Notes under the pieces: generated by a model
The model's input: only the letters and a program-made list of their open reading frames with translations
Database searches by the model: none
Told to the model about the DNA's origin: nothing
Part shown: positions 9,276-18,862 of the stretch, piece by piece
Layout of the letters: every line of letters begins with the position of its first letter
How positions within the stretch are numbered: position 1 is the first letter of the stretch
Translations under genes and position numbers: made by a program
From: CAVSRC01 sp963798195
Lineage (GTDB): Bacteria; Pseudomonadota; Alphaproteobacteria; Rhizobiales; Kaistiaceae
DNA length: 64,000 nt
Assembly (NCBI GenBank): GCA_963798195.1
Contig: CAWCSF010000005.1
Location: 186,001-250,000 of the forward strand
Reading direction: 5' to 3'

Positions 9276-10443
9276 ATGCCGATCGTCAACCGTTTCGCCG
9301 ATTTCCAGGACGACATCGTCGCTTGGCGGCATGACCTGCACCAGCACCCGGAGATCCTCTACGAGGTCCACCGGACGGCCGCGACCGTTGCCGAAAAGCT
9401 GCGCGCTTTCGGCCTCGACGAAGTAGTCACCGGGATAGGCCGGACGGGCGTGGTCGGCGTCATTCGCGGACGCGGCAACGGCAGCGGCAAGGTGATCGGC
9501 CTGCGCGCCGACATGGATGCGCTGCCGATCCTCGAACAGACCGACAAGCCGTACGCGTCTGAAACGAAAGGCAGCATGCACGCCTGCGGTCATGACGGCC
9601 ACACGGCGATGCTGCTCGGCGCCGCGCGGTATCTTGCGGAGACGCGTAACTTTGACGGCACGGCCATCGTCATCTTCCAGCCCGCGGAAGAAGGCGGCGG
9701 CGGCGGCAAGGCCATGATCGAGGACGGGCTGCTGGATCGCTGGAAGATCCAGGAGGTTTACGGGATGCACAACCTGCCCGGCCTCGCGCCCGGCAAGATC
9801 GCGACCCGCCCCGGTCCGATCATGGCGTCCACCGACGAGTTCACGATCACCGTCAGCGGGCAGGACGGCCACGCCGCGCGGCCACATCTCTCGGCCGACC
9901 CCATCGTTGCCGGCGCGGCCATCGTCGGCGCACTTGCAGACCATCGTCTCCCGCAACCTCGACCCGCTGGATTCCGCCGTGGTGTCGGTCACCCGCTTCC
10001 ATGCTGGCGGCGCCTACAATGTGATCCCCGGCACAGCCGAGGTGGCCGGTACCGCCCGTTGCCTGCGCGCCGAAGTTCGAGACTTCATCGAACGCCGCAT
10101 CGGCGAGATCGCAAAGTCGGTCGCCAGCGGTTATGGCGTCGAGGCCAGCGTCGACTACGACCGCAACTATCCCGTCACTGTGAACGACGAGGCCGCGGTC
10201 AAGTTTGCAGCACGCGTTGCCGGCGACGTAGTCGACCCCGCGAACGTCACCACCAACGCCCCACCTTTGCTCGCCGGCGAGGACTTCTCCTACATGCTGG
10301 AGGCGCGGCCGGGCGCTTTCGTCTTCATCGGCAACGGCGACAGCGCCGGGCTGCACAGCGCCCATTACGACTTCAACGACGAGATCATCCCGATCGGCTG
10401 CTCCTACTGGGCGCGGCTGGTGGAAAGCGCGATGCCTGCGTGA
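9276..10443 (+). pseudogene. M20-family amidohydrolase (hippurate/amino-acid amide hydrolase type), frameshifted
   Basis: Zinc-dependent M20D-type amidohydrolase of about 388 residues when corrected. The first frame contains HDLHQHPEILYEVHRTA (N-terminal family block), GLRADMDALPI, the metal-site HACGHDGHTAML and the glutamates of PAEEGGGGGKAM. The sequence gca-ctt-gca-gac near 9933 should read gca-ctg-cag-acc: one extra T at 9934-9935 pushes translation into a nonsense frame. The C-terminal half, with FHAGGAYNVIPGTAEVAGT, the GEDFSYM glutamate and SAHYDFNDE, continues one frame over and stops at 10443. The substrate cannot be named. The defect resembles that of ureC (a doubled T) and may be a sequence error. 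Confidence 0.85.
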
Positions 10444-10529
10444 ATGGCGCCACCACGCGGAGGGGTCGCATTGCCGCCGGCCTTCGGACTAGAGTGCCGG
10501 CGAATCTGAAGCGCCTTGGGAACCCCTGA

Positions 10530-12347
10530 ATGGGCCTGAAACTGCCGAAAATCGCCCGGGACGGCTCGCTTTCCCTTATCAAGCGCCTGTTCCAGGAGAC
10601 CGGTCGCGAGTTTGCCGGGCGCTACGCCTGGGTGGTCTTCCTGAGCCTTGTCGTCGCCGGCACGACGGCCCTCAACGCATGGCTGATCAAGGACATTGTC
10701 AACCAGGTGTTCTTCGACCGCCGCGCCGACATGCTGTGGTTCCTGACTGCGGTTATCGTCACCAACGGTTTCGTCCGTGGCTTCAGCCTCTATGCCTCGG
10801 CCGTCGCTCTCGGGCGTATCGGCAACGCTATCGTGGCGCGCATCCAGTCGCGCCTGTTCGACCACATGCTCAATCTCGGCATCGACTTCTACAACCGCAC
10901 CGCGTCGAGCGAATTGGTGACGCGCATGTCGCACAACGCCACCGCGGCGCGTCAGGTGCTCGATACGGTGGTCACTTCGGCCGGCCGGGATTTCCTGTCG
11001 CTCGTCGGGCTGATCGTCGTCATGTTCATTCAGAGCCCGACGATGTCGCTGATCATTCTGGTGGTCGGCCCGATCGCGATCTTCGGCGTCAATGGGCTCA
11101 TCAAGCGCGTCCGCCGCGTTGCACGGGATCAGTTCATCTCGCTCACCCGCGTCATCTCCGACATGCAGGAGACCGCCGCCGGCATCCGCATAGTCAAGGC
11201 ATTCAACCTCGAAGGCATCATGCGCAAGCGCATGGCCGCCTCGATCGACGACGTGCGCGGTCGCGCCGACAAGATCGTCCAGATCGGCGCCCGCTCGAGC
11301 CCGCTGATGGAAGTACTCGGCGGCTTCGCCATCGCCATGATCGTTCTCTGGGCCGGCTACCAGACGATCTACCACGACGTGAAGCCCGGCTCGCTTATGT
11401 CGTTCATCGCCGCCATCGCGCTTGCCTACGAACCGGCCAAGCGCTTGGCGCGCATGCAGATTTCGCTGGAGGCCGGGCTTGTCGGCGTGCGTTTGATGTA
11501 TGAACTTCTCGACCTGCCGGTGCCCCTGAACGAGAATCCGGATGGGCCGAACCTGAAGATCGCTGATGGCGAAGTCGTCTTCAATCACGTCGATTTCGCC
11601 TACCGCGAAGAAGCGCCGCTCTTCCAGGACTTCAACTTCGTCGCTCCGGGCGGCAAGACGACCGCGCTGGTCGGACCCTCGGGCGGCGGCAAGAGTTCCG
11701 TCATTGCGCTCATCGAGCGGTATTTCGACGTCGACGGCGGCCGCATCCTGATCGACGGACAGGACACGGCCAAGCTCCGCCTGACTTCGCTCCGCGACCA
11801 CATGGCGCTGGTCAGCCAGGACACCGTGCTGTTCCACGACACGATCCGCGAGAATATCCGCTTTGGCCGGCCCGCGGCCAGCGACGCCGACGTGGAGCGC
11901 GCCGCCCGCGACGCCATGGCTCACGATTTCATCATGGCGACGGAGAAGGGCTACGACACCCGGCTTGGCGACAACGCTATGCAGCTTTCCGGCGGGCAGC
12001 GCCAGCGGCTGGCCATCGCTCGCGCCATGGTCCGCGACGCCCGCATCATTCTGCTCGACGAGGCGACCTCGGCCCTCGACACCGAATCGGAGCACCAGGT
12101 GCAGGTGGCCTTCGACCGGCTGAAGAAGGGCCGCACCACGATCGTTATCGCGCACCGGCTGTCCACCGTCCTCAACGCAGACAAGATTTGCGTGCTCGTG
12201 AACGGCACCATCGTCGAGGAAGGCCGCCACCGGGACCTCCTCGCGCTCGGCAAGTACTACGCCCGGCTGTACCACCTCCAGTTCGAGCCGCGCGACGGCA
12301 CATCCGGCTCAGCGGACACCGCGGCGACGGTCGTTCCTGCCGAATAG
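10530..12347 (+). CDS. ABC exporter, fused membrane and ATPase domains (MsbA-like half-transporter)
   Basis: 605-residue half-transporter: six transmembrane helices in residues 1-320, nucleotide-binding domain from about 345. Walker A is GPSGGGKSS, signature LSGGQRQR, Walker B IILLDEATSALD, H-loop IAHRLST; all canonical, so it can work as a homodimer. The arrangement resembles MsbA/lipid-A-type flippases and multidrug exporters, and the cargo cannot be told from sequence. The ATG at 10530 follows a weak ribosome binding site. It is followed by two further exporter genes after a 120-base gap that holds an inverted repeat. Confidence 0.92.
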   Translation: MGLKLPKIARDGSLSLIKRLFQETGREFAGRYAWVVFLSLVVAGTTALNAWLIKDIVNQVFFDRRADMLWFLTAVIVTNGFVRGFSLYASAVALGRIGNAIVARIQSRLFDHMLNLGIDFYNRTASSELVTRMSHNATAARQVLDTVVTSAGRDFLSLVGLIVVMFIQSPTMSLIILVVGPIAIFGVNGLIKRVRRVARDQFISLTRVISDMQETAAGIRIVKAFNLEGIMRKRMAASIDDVRGRADKIVQIGARSSPLMEVLGGFAIAMIVLWAGYQTIYHDVKPGSLMSFIAAIALAYEPAKRLARMQISLEAGLVGVRLMYELLDLPVPLNENPDGPNLKIADGEVVFNHVDFAYREEAPLFQDFNFVAPGGKTTALVGPSGGGKSSVIALIERYFDVDGGRILIDGQDTAKLRLTSLRDHMALVSQDTVLFHDTIRENIRFGRPAASDADVERAARDAMAHDFIMATEKGYDTRLGDNAMQLSGGQRQRLAIARAMVRDARIILLDEATSALDTESEHQVQVAFDRLKKGRTTIVIAHRLSTVLNADKICVLVNGTIVEEGRHRDLLALGKYYARLYHLQFEPRDGTSGSADTAATVVPAE

Positions 12348-12369
12348 CGGCGTATCCGCCCAATTTTTT

Positions 12370-12401
12370 GGCGTTTCGTGCAAATCGTCAGTTGAAACGC
12401 C
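12370..12401. repeat. inverted repeat between two ABC exporter genes
   Basis: Perfect 8-base arms GGCGTTTC / GAAACGCC with a 16-base loop, preceded on the plus strand by six Ts. Because the T-run is on the wrong side for a plus-strand terminator and no gene ends here from the right, its role is unclear; it might be an operator or processing site. Confidence 0.35.
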
Positions 12402-12467
12402 GGCTAAATGGGGCGAAAACGGGCACGCAACCACCTGCCCTTTCTCCCGAACTGACCGGCCAAGCCC

Positions 12468-14330
12468 TTGAACAAGGATCGAGCGGCGGGCGCCCGGCGG
12501 GGCGACTCGCGAGCGCATATCGGCGCGGCCCAATGGGGTCGTGGTCTCGGAACGCTGCTGCGCATCACGCGGATGACCTTTCGTCACCCGTGGCAGGCCG
12601 CCTTTGCCATCGGCGCAACGCTGGTCGCTGCCTCCCTGCAACTGGCCATCCCGCGCCTTCTGGGCCGCGCCGTGGACCAGACCCAGGATGTTGCCTCTGC
12701 AACCGTCGATGGCGCCCAGACCGCCCTGCTGACGACCGCCCTGATCCTGCTCGCGGTCAGCGTGTTCCGCGGCATCTTCACGATGCTGCAGAACTATTTC
12801 GGCGAATCGGTCGGCCATCACGTCGGCTACGCGCTGCGCCTCGCCTGCTACGAGAAGGTCCAGCGGCTCTCTTTCAGTTTCCACGACCGCGTGCACACCG
12901 GCGACCTGATCACACTGGGCATCCTCGATGTCGATGGCGTGCGGATGTTCTTCTCGACCGGATTGGTCCGGCTGGTACTTCTCTCGGTGCTGATCGGCGT
13001 CGGCGCCTACCTTCTGATCAGCACCGATGTCGTGCTCGGCCTTCTCAGCCTGAGCTTCGTGCCGTTCGTGGCATGGCGCTCGTCGGTCACCCAGCTTCGT
13101 CTCCGCGCCACGTGGCTGGCGCTGCAGGAACAGTTGGGCATCGTCAGCCGCATCATGGACGAAAACCTCGGCGGCATTCGCGTCGTCCGCGCCTTCTCGG
13201 CCCAGGAGCACGAGATGAGCAAGTTCGACGATGCATCCGCAGATGCACTCGACCTCGCCCACGAGCGCACCAGCATCCGCGTCCGCAACACCAGCGCCAT
13301 GAACTTCTCGTTCTTCCTGTCGATGGGCCTGGTGCTCTGGGTAGGCGGCAACAAGGTCATCGGCGGCGAGATCAGCGTGGGCATGCTGGCCTCCTTTCTC
13401 TCGTTCATGACCATTCTCCAGATGCCGGTCCGCCAGATGGGCCTGCTGGTCAACTCCATCGCCCGCGCCTCGACCTGCGGCATGCGCCTTTTCGATCTGC
13501 TCGACCTCGACGTCGCCGTCCGTGACAAGCCCGACGCCAAGGATCTCGTCGTCAGCGAAGGCGTCCTGCGCTTCGAGAATGTCGACTTCCACTATCCAGG
13601 GCACGTCAATCGCAACGTTCTGAGCGACGTGTCGTTCGAGGCGCGGCGCGGCCAGACCATCGGCATCGTCGGCCCGCCGGGCAGCGGCAAGTCCACCCTC
13701 GCCCACCTGATTCCACGTTTCTACGACGTGACCGGGGGCAGCATCTCCATCGATGGGCAGGACATCCGCAGCGTCACGCTGGATTCGTTGCGTTCGGCCG
13801 TCGGCGTCGTGCAGCAGGATTCGTTTCTGTTCACCACCACGATCGAAAACAACATCGTTTACGGCGACCCCTGGGCCAAGGAAACGCGGATCGAGCGCGC
13901 CAGCGAATACGCCCAGTTACACAACTACGTCTTGAGCCTGCCGATGGGCTACGACACCGTTGTCGGCGAACGCGGCGTATCGCTCTCCGGCGGACAGCGT
14001 CAGCGGCTGTCGATCGCCCGCATTCTGATGCTCCGTCCCTCGGTGATGGTCTTCGACGATTCGACCGCCGCTATCGACGCCGGCACCGAGCGGCGCATCC
14101 GGAGCGCCATCAAGCGTTTCGCCAGCGACCGCGTGACCATCGTCATCTCGCACCGGCTGAGCTCGCTCATGCACGCGGACGTGATCCTGTTCATGGAAAA
14201 CGGCCGCATCGTTGAGCGCGGTACCCATGATGAGTTGCTGGAGCTGGGCGGCCGCTATCGCGCGCTCTACGACCTTCAGGTCAACCCTGGCGACGAGATG
14301 CTCAAGGTAGCCGTGGGAGGGGCCCGATGA
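12468..14330 (+). CDS. ABC exporter subunit 1, degenerate Walker B (heterodimeric partner)
   Basis: 620 residues: membrane domain with about six helices, then an ATPase domain from about residue 370. Walker A GPPGSGKST (about 402-410) and signature LSGGQ (506-510) are canonical, but Walker B reads VMVFDDSTAAID: D531 replaces the catalytic glutamate. With the next gene this gives the asymmetric sites known in heterodimeric exporters such as TM287/288. Its TGA overlaps the ATG of the next gene (ATGA). Start is a TTG at 12468 without a strong ribosome binding site; a start at the ATG of MTFRHP (12573) is possible and would remove a poorly conserved basic leader. Confidence 0.88.
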   Translation: MNKDRAAGARRGDSRAHIGAAQWGRGLGTLLRITRMTFRHPWQAAFAIGATLVAASLQLAIPRLLGRAVDQTQDVASATVDGAQTALLTTALILLAVSVFRGIFTMLQNYFGESVGHHVGYALRLACYEKVQRLSFSFHDRVHTGDLITLGILDVDGVRMFFSTGLVRLVLLSVLIGVGAYLLISTDVVLGLLSLSFVPFVAWRSSVTQLRLRATWLALQEQLGIVSRIMDENLGGIRVVRAFSAQEHEMSKFDDASADALDLAHERTSIRVRNTSAMNFSFFLSMGLVLWVGGNKVIGGEISVGMLASFLSFMTILQMPVRQMGLLVNSIARASTCGMRLFDLLDLDVAVRDKPDAKDLVVSEGVLRFENVDFHYPGHVNRNVLSDVSFEARRGQTIGIVGPPGSGKSTLAHLIPRFYDVTGGSISIDGQDIRSVTLDSLRSAVGVVQQDSFLFTTTIENNIVYGDPWAKETRIERASEYAQLHNYVLSLPMGYDTVVGERGVSLSGGQRQRLSIARILMLRPSVMVFDDSTAAIDAGTERRIRSAIKRFASDRVTIVISHRLSSLMHADVILFMENGRIVERGTHDELLELGGRYRALYDLQVNPGDEMLKVAVGGAR

Positions 14331-16225
14331 GCGAACGGGCCGCCATGGACCAGGGGGAGGTCGAAGACCGCAGCGGCAGACCGTTGCGCGCCGTCGTCGG
14401 CTCTGCCCGCCTGGAAGAGGAGATGTTCGGCAAGGTCTTCGACGGCAAGATCGTCGGCCGAATCTTGCATTTCGTGCGCCCCTACCGCGGCAAGATGTTC
14501 ATCGCGGTGGCCGCCGTCCTCATCTTCACCCTGTCGCAGCTCGCACTGCCCCTGACCATCCGCTACGCCATCGACCACGGCATGGCGCTGGGCGAGGCCG
14601 GCCGGTCGACGCTGAATTGGGCCGTCGCCGCCTTTGCCGTAACGATCCTGGTGAACTTCGCCGCCAGCTACGTTCAGGAAATCGTGGTCGGTCACGTCGC
14701 CGAGAATGTCCTGTTCGACATGCGGCGCGCGATGTTCAGCCACCTCCAGCGGGTTTCGCTGTCCTTCATGGACAAGACCGAGGTCGGCCGCCTGATGTCG
14801 CGCCTTCAGGGCGACGTCGCCTCCATGCAGGAGTTCCTGGAATCGTCCGTCCTGTCGGTCGGCGACATCGTCCTGCTGTTCGGCATCGTCGTCGTGCTCG
14901 TCTATCTCGACCCGCTGCTGGGCGGGTTGACGCTGTGCGTGATGCCGGTGCTGCTCATCGTGCGGCTGTGGTGGCTGCCGCGTGCCCGCAAGGCATTCAT
15001 GGCGGCGCACGAGACCAACTCGACGACCAACGGCGCCCTCGCCGAGGGCATCCACGGCGTGCGCACCGTGCAGGCAATGAGCCGTCAGCGGGTCAATTTC
15101 GACCTTTACGACGACAAGGCGCACGCCAACCTGCGGACCCACCTTGTCGCCTCGCGCTATGCGCAGGTGATGGTGCCGATCGTCGATACGCTGACCGGCA
15201 TCGCCATGGCGATCGTCATCGTTGTCGGCGGCGGCATGGTGCTCCACCGCACGCTCGACGTCGGCGTCATGGTCGCCTTCATCTTCTACATCCAGCGCTT
15301 CTTCGATCCGATCCGCTCGCTCACCATGCAGTACAGCGTAATGCAGCGCGCCATGGCGTCCGGGCACCGGATTGCCGAGGTGCTCGACGTCGATCCCGAG
15401 ATCGAGGACAAGCCCGACGCCGAACCGCTGCCGGTCGACATGGACGGCTCGGTCGAGTTCCGCAACGTCACCTTCGGTTACCGGCGCGACCAGCCGGTGC
15501 TGAAGAACGTCAGCTTCAAGGTGAAGCCCGGCGAGACCATTGCGCTGGTCGGACCGACCGGCTCGGGCAAGAGCAGTTGCATGTCCCTCGTCCACCGCTT
15601 CTACGAAGTATGGGATGGTCAGGTGCTGATCGGTGGGCGCGACGTCCGCGACGTCACTCAGCACTCGATCGGCGAGCACGTTGCCATGGTGCTTCAGGAG
15701 CCTTTCCTGTTTTCCGGCACGGTCTTCGAGAACATCCGCTACCACAAGAAGGACGCGACCCGGGACGACGTTATCGCCGCAGCCAAGACGGTAGACGCGC
15801 ACGACTTCATTATGCGCCTGCCCGAGGGCTACGACACGATGCTGGAGCAGCGCGGCGGCAACCTGTCACTTGGCCAGCGTCAGCTGGTTTCGTTCGCCCG
15901 CGCGCTGGTGGCCGACTCGAAGATCCTGGTGCTCGACGAGGCGACGGCGAGCATCGACAGCTACACCGAGATGCTGATCCAGAAGGCGCTGGTGCGCCTG
16001 CTGGAAGGCCGCACTGGCATGGTCATCGCGCACCGGCTGGCGACCATCCGCAACGCGGATCGCATCGTCGTGCTCCAGAACGGCGAAATCATCGAGAGCG
16101 GCACGCACGCCGAACTGATGAAGCTCGGCGGCCTCTACGCTCGGCTCTATTCGATGAACTATGCCTCGTTCGACGATGTGATGGACGAATCGATGGGCAC
16201 ACCGCCGGTCGGCTCTGCGACCTGA
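14327..16225 (+). CDS. ABC exporter subunit 2, degenerate signature motif (heterodimeric partner)
   Basis: 632 residues; an N-terminal cytosolic leader of about 45 residues, membrane domain to about 350, then the ATPase domain. Walker A GPTGSGKSS (from 409) and Walker B ILVLDEATASID with catalytic E538 are canonical, while the signature is LSLGQ (513-517) instead of LSGGQ. In the dimer, this signature faces the Walker B of subunit 1 that lacks its glutamate, making one dead site, and the other site is complete. Cargo unknown. It overlaps subunit 1 by four bases and ends six bases before the convergent permease gene at 16232. Confidence 0.92.
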   Translation: MSERAAMDQGEVEDRSGRPLRAVVGSARLEEEMFGKVFDGKIVGRILHFVRPYRGKMFIAVAAVLIFTLSQLALPLTIRYAIDHGMALGEAGRSTLNWAVAAFAVTILVNFAASYVQEIVVGHVAENVLFDMRRAMFSHLQRVSLSFMDKTEVGRLMSRLQGDVASMQEFLESSVLSVGDIVLLFGIVVVLVYLDPLLGGLTLCVMPVLLIVRLWWLPRARKAFMAAHETNSTTNGALAEGIHGVRTVQAMSRQRVNFDLYDDKAHANLRTHLVASRYAQVMVPIVDTLTGIAMAIVIVVGGGMVLHRTLDVGVMVAFIFYIQRFFDPIRSLTMQYSVMQRAMASGHRIAEVLDVDPEIEDKPDAEPLPVDMDGSVEFRNVTFGYRRDQPVLKNVSFKVKPGETIALVGPTGSGKSSCMSLVHRFYEVWDGQVLIGGRDVRDVTQHSIGEHVAMVLQEPFLFSGTVFENIRYHKKDATRDDVIAAAKTVDAHDFIMRLPEGYDTMLEQRGGNLSLGQRQLVSFARALVADSKILVLDEATASIDSYTEMLIQKALVRLLEGRTGMVIAHRLATIRNADRIVVLQNGEIIESGTHAELMKLGGLYARLYSMNYASFDDVMDESMGTPPVGSAT

Positions 16226-16231
16226 CAACCG

Positions 16232-17227
16232 CTACCCCAGCGCCGATTCCGTCTGGACGGCCGAGGCCCGCATCGCCGCGGATCGCCGGCTGCGCAACAG
16301 CGCGAACTGCTGGTCAGCAAGCACGCCAATCAGGATCACCGAGCCCATCACCGCGAAGTTTAGCGAACTGGGGATGCCGAGCAGGTTGACCAGGTTCTGC
16401 AGGACCTGGAGGAGGATCGCACCGAGAACGATACCGACGATAGAGCCCTCGCCACCGCGCAACGAACAGCCGCCGAGCACCGCCGCAGCGATCGCGTAAA
16501 GCTCGTAGAAGTTTCCATGCGAAGACGGCGAGATCGACCGCGTATACATGGCGAAGAAGACCGCGGAAATCGCCGCCAGCACCCCGCAGATGACATAGGC
16601 AGCGATGATCACGACATCCGTCCGGATGCCCGAGTAACGCGCAGCCTCCTCGTTCTTGCCGACGGCGAAGAGGTAGCGACCGAAGACGGACCGGTGCAGG
16701 ACCACCCACATCACTGCCGCGATGATCAGCATGGCGACGAACGAGTGCGGAACACCGAGCGTGCGCCCCGAAAACAGCCATTCGAGATCCGGGAAGCTGA
16801 CGCCGAAGACGAAACCGGCGGTCGCATCCGCCGTGTAGAACCGCGCCACGCCGCGGTAGATCAGCAAACCGCACAGCGTCACGATGAAGGGCTGCATGTT
16901 CATCTTGGTGATCAGCAGGCCGTGGGCCAGGCCAATGAGCACGCCGGCGACCAGCATGAGCAGCACGGCGAATGGCCACCAAACGCCGTGGTTCACCACG
17001 AGATCGACGAACAGAACGCCCAGCAGTGCGATGACCGAGCCGACCGACAACTCGATGCCGCCGGTGATGATCACGAAGCCCTGCCCGATCGAGAAGATGC
17101 CGAACAGACCGATCAGGTTGGCGGTGTTCGCGATGTTGATCGGCGACAGGAAGAGCGGGTTGATGACCGCAACGATCGTGCCCACCACCAGGATGAGAAC
17201 GAGAAGACCGAGATCTTTCTTGTACAT
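16232..17227 (-). CDS. sugar ABC transporter permease (RbsC family)
   Basis: 331-residue inner-membrane permease with 8-10 hydrophobic helices, of the CUT2 (ribose/xylose/galactose) group. Family blocks: GGIELSVGSVIAL near residue 56, the MQPFIVTLCGLLIYRGV segment near 112, and the EAA-like loop GKNEEAARYSGI near 203; LGGCSLRGGEGSIVG near 258 is typical of RbsC. Third gene of the binding protein-ATPase-permease operon, 9 bases after the ATPase gene. The exact sugar is unknown. Confidence 0.92.
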   Translation of the reverse strand: MYKKDLGLLVLILVVGTIVAVINPLFLSPINIANTANLIGLFGIFSIGQGFVIITGGIELSVGSVIALLGVLFVDLVVNHGVWWPFAVLLMLVAGVLIGLAHGLLITKMNMQPFIVTLCGLLIYRGVARFYTADATAGFVFGVSFPDLEWLFSGRTLGVPHSFVAMLIIAAVMWVVLHRSVFGRYLFAVGKNEEAARYSGIRTDVVIIAAYVICGVLAAISAVFFAMYTRSISPSSHGNFYELYAIAAAVLGGCSLRGGEGSIVGIVLGAILLQVLQNLVNLLGIPSSLNFAVMGSVILIGVLADQQFALLRSRRSAAMRASAVQTESALG

Positions 17228-17236
17228 GCGACTATC

Positions 17237-18742
17237 TCAATTCAGCCGGTTGCCGACGGCGAGTTGCAGGACGTTGCGCTCGCTGAAGTCGCGCCGCTCC
17301 AGCAGGCCGCTAATCTGCCCTTCATGCATGACCGCGATGCGATCGCTCACGCCGATCACTTCTTCCATGTCGCTGGAAATCATCAACACGCCGACGCCGG
17401 TGTCCGCGAGGTCGCGCAGCATACGATAGATTTCCTCCTTGGCGCCGACATCGATGCCTCGCGTCGGCTCGTCGAAGATGATCACGCGCGGCTTCATGGA
17501 CAGCCACTTGGCCAGCACGACCTTCTGTTGGTTTCCACCAGAGAGCGATGCTACCGCCGTACCGACACCGGGCGCACGGATATTCAGACTTCGCCGCTGA
17601 TCATCCGCATGCGCGGACTCGACCGATCGCTGCAGCAGCGCGCCGCGCGCATAGGACCAGAGGTCCGGAAGCGTGATATTCTCGGCGATCGAAAGATCAA
17701 GCACGAGGCCCGAGCGCTTGCGATCCTCTGGCACAAGGATCAGGCCGTGGTCGATGGCGGCCCTTGGCTGGGCGAATTTCACTGGCTGGCCATTCAGCCG
17801 GATCGTGCCGCTTGTCAACGCATCGATGCCGAAGATTGCCCGCGCCAGTTCCGTCCGGCCGGAGCCCACCAGCCCTGCGAGGCCCAGGATTTCCCCCTGG
17901 CGCACGGCAAGGTTCACCCGGCGGCCCGGATAGGTGGAGGTCTCGCCATCGACAACCTCCAGCGCTGCCTCCTGCGCGGCCACTGCCGGCGGCACGTAGA
18001 GCGATTTCAGGTCGCGGCCGATCATCAGACGGATCATGGCCTCGCTGCTGATTTCGGTCCGAGGCAGTTCCCCGACGAGGCGGCCGTCCCTGAGCACGAT
18101 CACCCGATCCGCGCATTGCTGCAACTCGTTGAGCCGATGCGAGATGTAGATGACCGAGATGCCTTCCGCCTTGAGGCCGGCGATCACGGTCATCAGACGC
18201 GCGGTCTCGGAGAGCGTCAGGCTCGACGTCGGTTCGTCCATGATGACGACGCGCGATTTCAGCGACAGCGCCTTGGCGATCTCAAGCAGCTGGCGCTGCG
18301 CCAGCGACATATCGGCGACCAGCGTATCCGGCTTGAAGTCGACGCCGAGACGCTTGAGATACGGCTCGGTCTCGCGATGCAGCAGGTTGCGATCGATCAA
18401 CTTCAACGGCCCACCATAGATCGGCTCGCGGCCGATAAAGACGTTCGCCGCGGCGTCGAGGTTGTCGAAGAGATTAAGTTCCTGGTGAACGAACGCGATG
18501 CCGGCGCGCATGGCCTCGCTGACCGTCAGCGCGGCATGATCGATTCCGTCGACGCGAACGATCCCGCTGGTCGGCGCGATCACGCCTCCGAGGATCTTCA
18601 TCAGGGTCGACTTGCCGGCGCCGTTCTCGCCGACCAGCCCGATCACTTCTCCCGGCGCGACCGATAGACTAACCCGATCCAGCGCGACGACGCCTGGATA
18701 GGTCTTTCCGATCTCGATCAGTTCAAGGAATGGCCGGGTCAC
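17237..18742 (-). CDS. sugar ABC transporter ATP-binding protein, two ATPase domains (RbsA/MglA family)
   Basis: 501 residues with two fused nucleotide-binding domains, the CUT2 layout. Domain 1: Walker A GENGAGKST (about 38-46), signature-like MSLAQRQLLEIAK, Walker B VVIMDEPTSSL. Domain 2 (from about 255): the modified P-loop GLVGSGRTEL, signature LSGGNQQKVVLAKW, Walker B VIIFDEPTRGID. The degenerate second P-loop is normal for RbsA-type proteins. It energises the permease encoded 9 bases downstream. Confidence 0.94.
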   Translation of the reverse strand: MTRPFLELIEIGKTYPGVVALDRVSLSVAPGEVIGLVGENGAGKSTLMKILGGVIAPTSGIVRVDGIDHAALTVSEAMRAGIAFVHQELNLFDNLDAAANVFIGREPIYGGPLKLIDRNLLHRETEPYLKRLGVDFKPDTLVADMSLAQRQLLEIAKALSLKSRVVIMDEPTSSLTLSETARLMTVIAGLKAEGISVIYISHRLNELQQCADRVIVLRDGRLVGELPRTEISSEAMIRLMIGRDLKSLYVPPAVAAQEAALEVVDGETSTYPGRRVNLAVRQGEILGLAGLVGSGRTELARAIFGIDALTSGTIRLNGQPVKFAQPRAAIDHGLILVPEDRKRSGLVLDLSIAENITLPDLWSYARGALLQRSVESAHADDQRRSLNIRAPGVGTAVASLSGGNQQKVVLAKWLSMKPRVIIFDEPTRGIDVGAKEEIYRMLRDLADTGVGVLMISSDMEEVIGVSDRIAVMHEGQISGLLERRDFSERNVLQLAVGNRLN

Positions 18743-18806
18743 GGAGGCATCCAGGGAATCGGGCAGCCTGCACTGAGCGCCAGTGAGCTTACGACACGGT
18801 TCGGGT

Positions 18807-18827
18807 CGGCGCAGCCTTGCCGCGCCG
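18807..18827 (-). repeat. weak hairpin between binding-protein and ATPase genes
   Basis: Arms CGGCGC / GCGCCG of 6 bases, 9-base loop, in the 120-base gap after the binding-protein gene. Hairpins here often protect the binding-protein mRNA or reduce read-through, giving excess binding protein. No T-run follows, so I do not call it a terminator. Confidence 0.3.
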
Positions 18828-18862
18828 GCCCGTTCGCCGTGCTTTTCTTCGAAGAGCGGCTG

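Noticed and set aside
12370..12401. Transcription terminator between the ABC exporter genes
   Set aside because: The inverted repeat has its T-run on the upstream side, so it lacks the layout of a terminator for the plus-strand genes; kept only as a repeat.
16517..18667. 716-residue open frame on the plus strand opposite the sugar permease and ATPase genes
   Set aside because: Antisense shadow of GC-rich coding DNA: no start signal, very Asp/His/Arg/Gln-rich translation, and the minus strand encodes textbook ABC proteins with all motifs.
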